DNA from: an uncultured Gemmatimonadota bacterium
Lineage (GTDB): Bacteria; Gemmatimonadota; Gemmatimonadetes; Longimicrobiales; Gaopeijiaceae
Length of the DNA: 9,084 nt
Assembly: GCA_937136445.1 (NCBI GenBank)
Contig: CAKZOQ010000124.1
Span: 1 to 9,084, forward strand
Reading direction: 5' to 3'
Each line of letters begins with the position of its first letter. The stretch's first letter is position 1. Made by a program: the position numbers and the translations under genes. This document shows positions 6,718 through 9,084 of this stretch, piece by piece. Below the pieces are notes generated by a model. The model ran no database searches and was not told where the DNA came from. It saw nothing but the letters and a program-made list of their open reading frames with translations.

Positions 6718-8336
6718 CCCGCACCGACGCCCCCTCCCACCCGCCGGAGGTCCCGGCGGACGCCACGGTCGGGCAGGACCCACCGGAGGGAGGGTTCCCG
6801 ACGGCCCTGGTGGCGCCCCTCCTGTCGGCGGCGGGGCTCGGCGCCTACCTGCTGGTGCCGGGGGTGCGGGCCCACCCGGTCCTCTTCCCCACCTTCCTTG
6901 CCGTCGTCGGGATCATCCTCGGCTGGACGGCGTGGGTGTGGCTCTCGGCCCGTCAGGCCGACGAGGCCCTCACGCTGAAGGTGGCGATCCGGAAGCCCCA
7001 CTACATCCAGCTCGTCGCCCAGGGGTCGGTGCTCGTCTACTGGGGCTGGTGGGTGCGGAGCGTCTACGACTTCTCGCCCCTCATCCTGGCCCAGATCCTG
7101 GTGGCGGTGGCCATGGACGCCCTCCTCAACCTCCACCGTCGGCGGCACTGGAACCTGGGGGTGGGGGCGGTGCCGGTGGTCTTCAGCATCAACCTCTTCC
7201 TCTGGTTCACCGTCCCCTACTTCTACTTCCAGTTCCTGATGATCCCGGTGGTCTACCTGGGGAAGGAATTCCTCCGCCGGGAGTGGAACGGACGGAACAC
7301 CCACGTCTTCAATCCGTCGGCCTTCGCCCTGGCGGTGGCCGCCGTCCTCCTCATCGTCACCGGAAGTACCGACATCACCCAGGGCGTGGCCATCGCCGAC
7401 ACGCAGAACATCCCGCCCTTCATCTACGTGGCCATCTTCGCCGCGGCCCTCCCGGGCCAGTGGTTCTTCGGGGTGGCCACCATGACCATGACGGCGGTGA
7501 TCACCATGTGCGTCTTCGGGGAGGTCTGGCTCCAGACCACCGGCGCCTACTTCTTCTACGACGCCTATGTCCCCATCGCCGTCTTCCTGGGGATGCACCT
7601 CCTCTTCACCGACCCCGCCACCTCCCCCCGCACCGAGGGCGGGCGGGTCCTGTGGGGGATCCTCTATGCCGCCGGGGTCCTGGGTTCGGTGCCCCTCCTG
7701 GAGGCCGCCGGAGCCCCCACCTTCTACGACAAGCTCCTCCCCGTCCCCCTCCTCAACCTCATCGCCCCCCACATGGATGCCGCGGCGCTCGCGGTCATCG
7801 CCCGGGTGAAGGCCCTTGAGCCGCTGGAGATCCGTGCCGACGCCCGCCGGGCCAAGGTCACCACCGGGATCTGGATCGCCGTCTTCGCCGGGTTCACCGC
7901 CGTGGGATGGCTGGGCGACGACCACCCCGGCCAGTACCTGCCCTACTGGGAGGAGGCCTGCGCCGCCGGCAACGGTCGGGCCTGCGACTACCTCCCCGTC
8001 ATGCAGCAGAACTACTGCGACCGGGGCTCCGGGTGGGCCTGCAACGAATTCGGCGTCTTCCGCGCCCGCTACGACGGGGACCTGCAGGGAGCCATGGGCG
8101 AATTCGAGCGGGCCTGTACGCGGGGCTCGGAGGCCGGATGCGCCAACCGGGCCCGACTCCTGGCCGGGGAGGCCCTGATCCAGGAGGAGCCTCCGCTGGA
8201 GGAGCTCCCCATCCTTCTCCGGGGAAGCAAGGGACCCGTCACGGAGACCCACCCGCAGGCGCTCTACGCCCTGGGGTGCGAGCGAGGCTGGGACGAGCTC
8301 TGCGCCCGGGCGGGGACGGCCCCCCCCGGGGGCTGA
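6714..8336 (+). CDS. RnfD/NqrB-like polytopic membrane protein with C-terminal cysteine-rich Sel1-type repeats
   Basis: The product is 540 residues. The ATG at 6714 overlaps the aminotransferase stop (ATGA). A Pro-rich N-terminus (1-27) is followed by about ten hydrophobic segments between 29 and 340 and one more at about 387-403. Motifs resembling the NQR2/RnfD/RnfE family are FNPSAF (199-204) and TDPATSPRT (299-307); true RnfD/NqrB have FNPAxxG and TDPxTSP-type sequences. The SGAT-type threonine motif that binds FMN covalently in RnfD and NqrB is not seen; the equivalent loop reads GVAIADTQNIPP. After the last membrane segment, residues about 404-540 form a soluble domain with four C-x7-C units: C416/C424, C435/C443, C468/C476 and C522/C530. 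This resembles the disulfide-bridged Sel1-like repeats of Helicobacter Hcp proteins and suggests an extracytoplasmic location. I infer a membrane redox or transport role; substrate and partners are unknown, and no other rnf/nqr gene is in the window. Confidence 0.78.
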   Translation: MTRTDAPSHPPEVPADATVGQDPPEGGFPTALVAPLLSAAGLGAYLLVPGVRAHPVLFPTFLAVVGIILGWTAWVWLSARQADEALTLKVAIRKPHYIQLVAQGSVLVYWGWWVRSVYDFSPLILAQILVAVAMDALLNLHRRRHWNLGVGAVPVVFSINLFLWFTVPYFYFQFLMIPVVYLGKEFLRREWNGRNTHVFNPSAFALAVAAVLLIVTGSTDITQGVAIADTQNIPPFIYVAIFAAALPGQWFFGVATMTMTAVITMCVFGEVWLQTTGAYFFYDAYVPIAVFLGMHLLFTDPATSPRTEGGRVLWGILYAAGVLGSVPLLEAAGAPTFYDKLLPVPLLNLIAPHMDAAALAVIARVKALEPLEIRADARRAKVTTGIWIAVFAGFTAVGWLGDDHPGQYLPYWEEACAAGNGRACDYLPVMQQNYCDRGSGWACNEFGVFRARYDGDLQGAMGEFERACTRGSEAGCANRARLLAGEALIQEEPPLEELPILLRGSKGPVTETHPQALYALGCERGWDELCARAGTAPPGG

Positions 8337-8369
8337 GGGCCGCCCGCCAGGCCCTTCCACGGGCGGCTC
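8337..8369. terminator. Hairpin between convergent genes, possible bidirectional terminator
   Basis: GCCGCCCG (8339-8346) pairs with CGGGCGGC (8360-8367) across a 13-nt loop, extendable by a G-T and a G-C pair to 8337/8369. It fills exactly the gap between the stop at 8334-8336 (plus) and the stop at 8368-8370 (minus). There is no T-tract on either side, so it would be an atypical terminator. Confidence 0.4.
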
Positions 8370-8727
8370 AGCGCAGCAGCGCCCGCACCTTCTCCACAGG
8401 ACGGGCCAGCACCGCCCGATCCCCCCGCTCCACCAGGGGTCGCTGCAGCAGGTTGGGGTGCTCCGCCAGGGCGTCGAGGAGGGCGTCGTCGGAGAGCGAC
8501 TCGTCGGCGAGGCCGAGCTCCTTGTACTCCCGGGCCCGCTTCCGTAGCGCCTCCCGGGGCGTCACCTCCGCCTTCTCCAGGAGGCCCGCCAGTCGCGCCC
8601 GGTCCAGGGGGTCCACGAAGTAGTCCACCCGGTCGAAGTCCACCCCCTCCTCGCGGAAGAGGGCGACCAGCTTCTTGCAGGTGGTGCAGGTGGGCTTCTC
8701 GTAGACGACGAGGCGGTCGGTGGCCAT
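8368..8727 (-). CDS. ArsC/Spx/MgsR-family thioredoxin-fold protein (arsenate reductase-like)
   Basis: The product is 119 residues, typical for the family. The ATG at 8727 places the first beta strand (RLVVYEKPTC) at the expected distance; the upstream RBS is poor. The active-site loop reads YEKPTCTTCKK, with a C14-x-x-C17 pair. The rest matches the ArsC layout: a central region with VDYFVDPLDRARL, TPREALRKRAREYKELGL in place of the usual arsenate reductase segment, and the conserved QRPLV at about 93-97 near the C-terminus. E. coli-type ArsC has CGTSR with one catalytic cysteine; the CxxC and YEKP context here are nearer to Spx/MgsR/YffB-like members. The function may therefore be thiol reduction or redox regulation rather than arsenate reduction. 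It stands alone, with no arsR, arsB or acr3 gene adjacent. It is convergent with the RnfD-like gene and divergent from the MscS-like gene. Confidence 0.85.
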   Translation of the reverse strand: MATDRLVVYEKPTCTTCKKLVALFREEGVDFDRVDYFVDPLDRARLAGLLEKAEVTPREALRKRAREYKELGLADESLSDDALLDALAEHPNLLQRPLVERGDRAVLARPVEKVRALLR

Positions 8728-8908
8728 GGCGGGATCCGTGGTGGGCGGGAGAGGTCGGAAGTAGGCGGGAGGAAGGATACCACCCCGGAAGCCGGCCGAT
8801 CCCTCGCTGGACAGCCCCCCGCTCCCCGACCCAGAATCCCTGGGTACCGGCCCGCCACCCCGGCTGCCGCTCCTTCCCTGCCGCTTCGCAGGACCACCGG
8901 GACCATCC

Positions 8909-9084
8909 ATGAGCCTCGCCGAACTCCTGTCCGCTCTGGACGAGATCGTCAACCAGACGCTGTTCACCATCTCCGGGACCCAGATCAGCCTGGTGAACCT
9001 GGCCACCTTCGTGGCCATCGTCCTCCTGAGCTTCGTGGCGTCCCGGCTCCTCCGCCGGAGCGCCGACCGGGGCATGGACCGCCG
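8909..9084 (+). CDS. Probable MscS-family mechanosensitive ion channel, N-terminal part
   Basis: Fifty-eight codons are visible before the right edge. From the ATG at 8909 an amphipathic stretch (LAELLSALDEIVNQTLFTI) leads to SGTQISLVNL and a strong membrane helix, roughly residues 26-43 (NLATFVAIVLLSFVASRLL), ending in the basic RLLRRSADRG. This order (short leader, GGTxISL-like turn, one hydrophobic helix, basic end) is characteristic of small MscS-type channels, in which further membrane helices and a beta domain follow. Those diagnostic parts lie outside the window, so the family call is tentative. The upstream GGGA (8899-8902) is a weak RBS. The gene is divergent from the ArsC-like gene with a 181-nt gap, in which I see no convincing promoter. 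Confidence 0.6.
   Translation, partial: MSLAELLSALDEIVNQTLFTISGTQISLVNLATFVAIVLLSFVASRLLRRSADRGMDR

Noticed and set aside
3853..6783. A 976-codon open frame on the minus strand covering gpmI and the antisense of the aminotransferase gene.
   Set aside because: Only the part from 5388 downward is GpmI. The upstream 465 codons are an antisense reading of the aminotransferase coding sequence, with no family resemblance and a Gly/Pro/Arg-rich composition typical of high-GC shadow frames.
6630..8360. A 576-codon open frame on the minus strand opposite the RnfD-like gene.
   Set aside because: It is rich in charged residues, Gly and Pro with no domain, and lies antisense to a gene with clear membrane segments and motifs.
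1..9084. CRISPR arrays, tRNA or rRNA genes, insertion sequences, riboswitches.
   Set aside because: A read of both strands showed no regularly spaced repeats, no cloverleaf-type sequence, no transposase motifs and no recognisable riboswitch core.

Overview
The window is high-GC bacterial chromosome. By hand count, positions 6001-6060 are 46/60 G+C, but an internal stretch of about 1.3 kb is close to 50%. The gene types and the relatives I recall for the RnfD-like membrane protein, the class I/II aminotransferase and the small secreted proteins suggest a Gemmatimonadota-type organism or a similar high-GC Gram-negative phylum. This is an inference; there is no rRNA or other marker here to settle it.

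Layout, left to right. (1) Positions 1-1123, minus strand: the N-terminal 374 codons of an M16 (insulinase-family) zinc peptidase that runs off the left edge. (2) 1335-1631, plus: a short membrane protein with the start of a bacterial PH (bPH2/YdbT-like) domain, which stops in mid-domain. (3) About 1612-2930: a lower-GC islet. It holds a lipoprotein with an HExxH metalloprotease-type motif and, 16 nt downstream, a small exported four-cysteine protein, neither of assigned function. (4) 3011-5388, minus: gpmI (cofactor-independent phosphoglycerate mutase) followed by a translationally coupled TPR protein (TGATG overlap). (5) 5599-8336, plus, divergent from gpmI: a PLP-dependent aminotransferase coupled by ATGA overlap to a polytopic RnfD/NqrB-like membrane protein, which carries a C-terminal cysteine-rich Sel1-type repeat domain. 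(6) 8368-8727, minus: an ArsC/Spx-family thioredoxin-fold protein, convergent with the previous gene across an 8-10 bp hairpin. (7) 8909-9084, plus: the N-terminus of a probable MscS-type mechanosensitive channel, cut by the right edge.

Most of the window is housekeeping or conserved chromosomal material (glycolysis, peptidase, channel, redox protein). Two places deserve attention. The first is the compositional islet whose left edge coincides with the broken bPH2 gene; it encodes two exported proteins and no mobility gene. The second is the aminotransferase plus RnfD-like/Sel1 fusion operon. The fusion has the family's FNPxxF and TDPxTSP motifs, lacks the covalent-FMN motif of true RnfD/NqrB, and ends in four C-x7-C units. 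No CRISPR array, tRNA, rRNA, transposase or integrase was seen.
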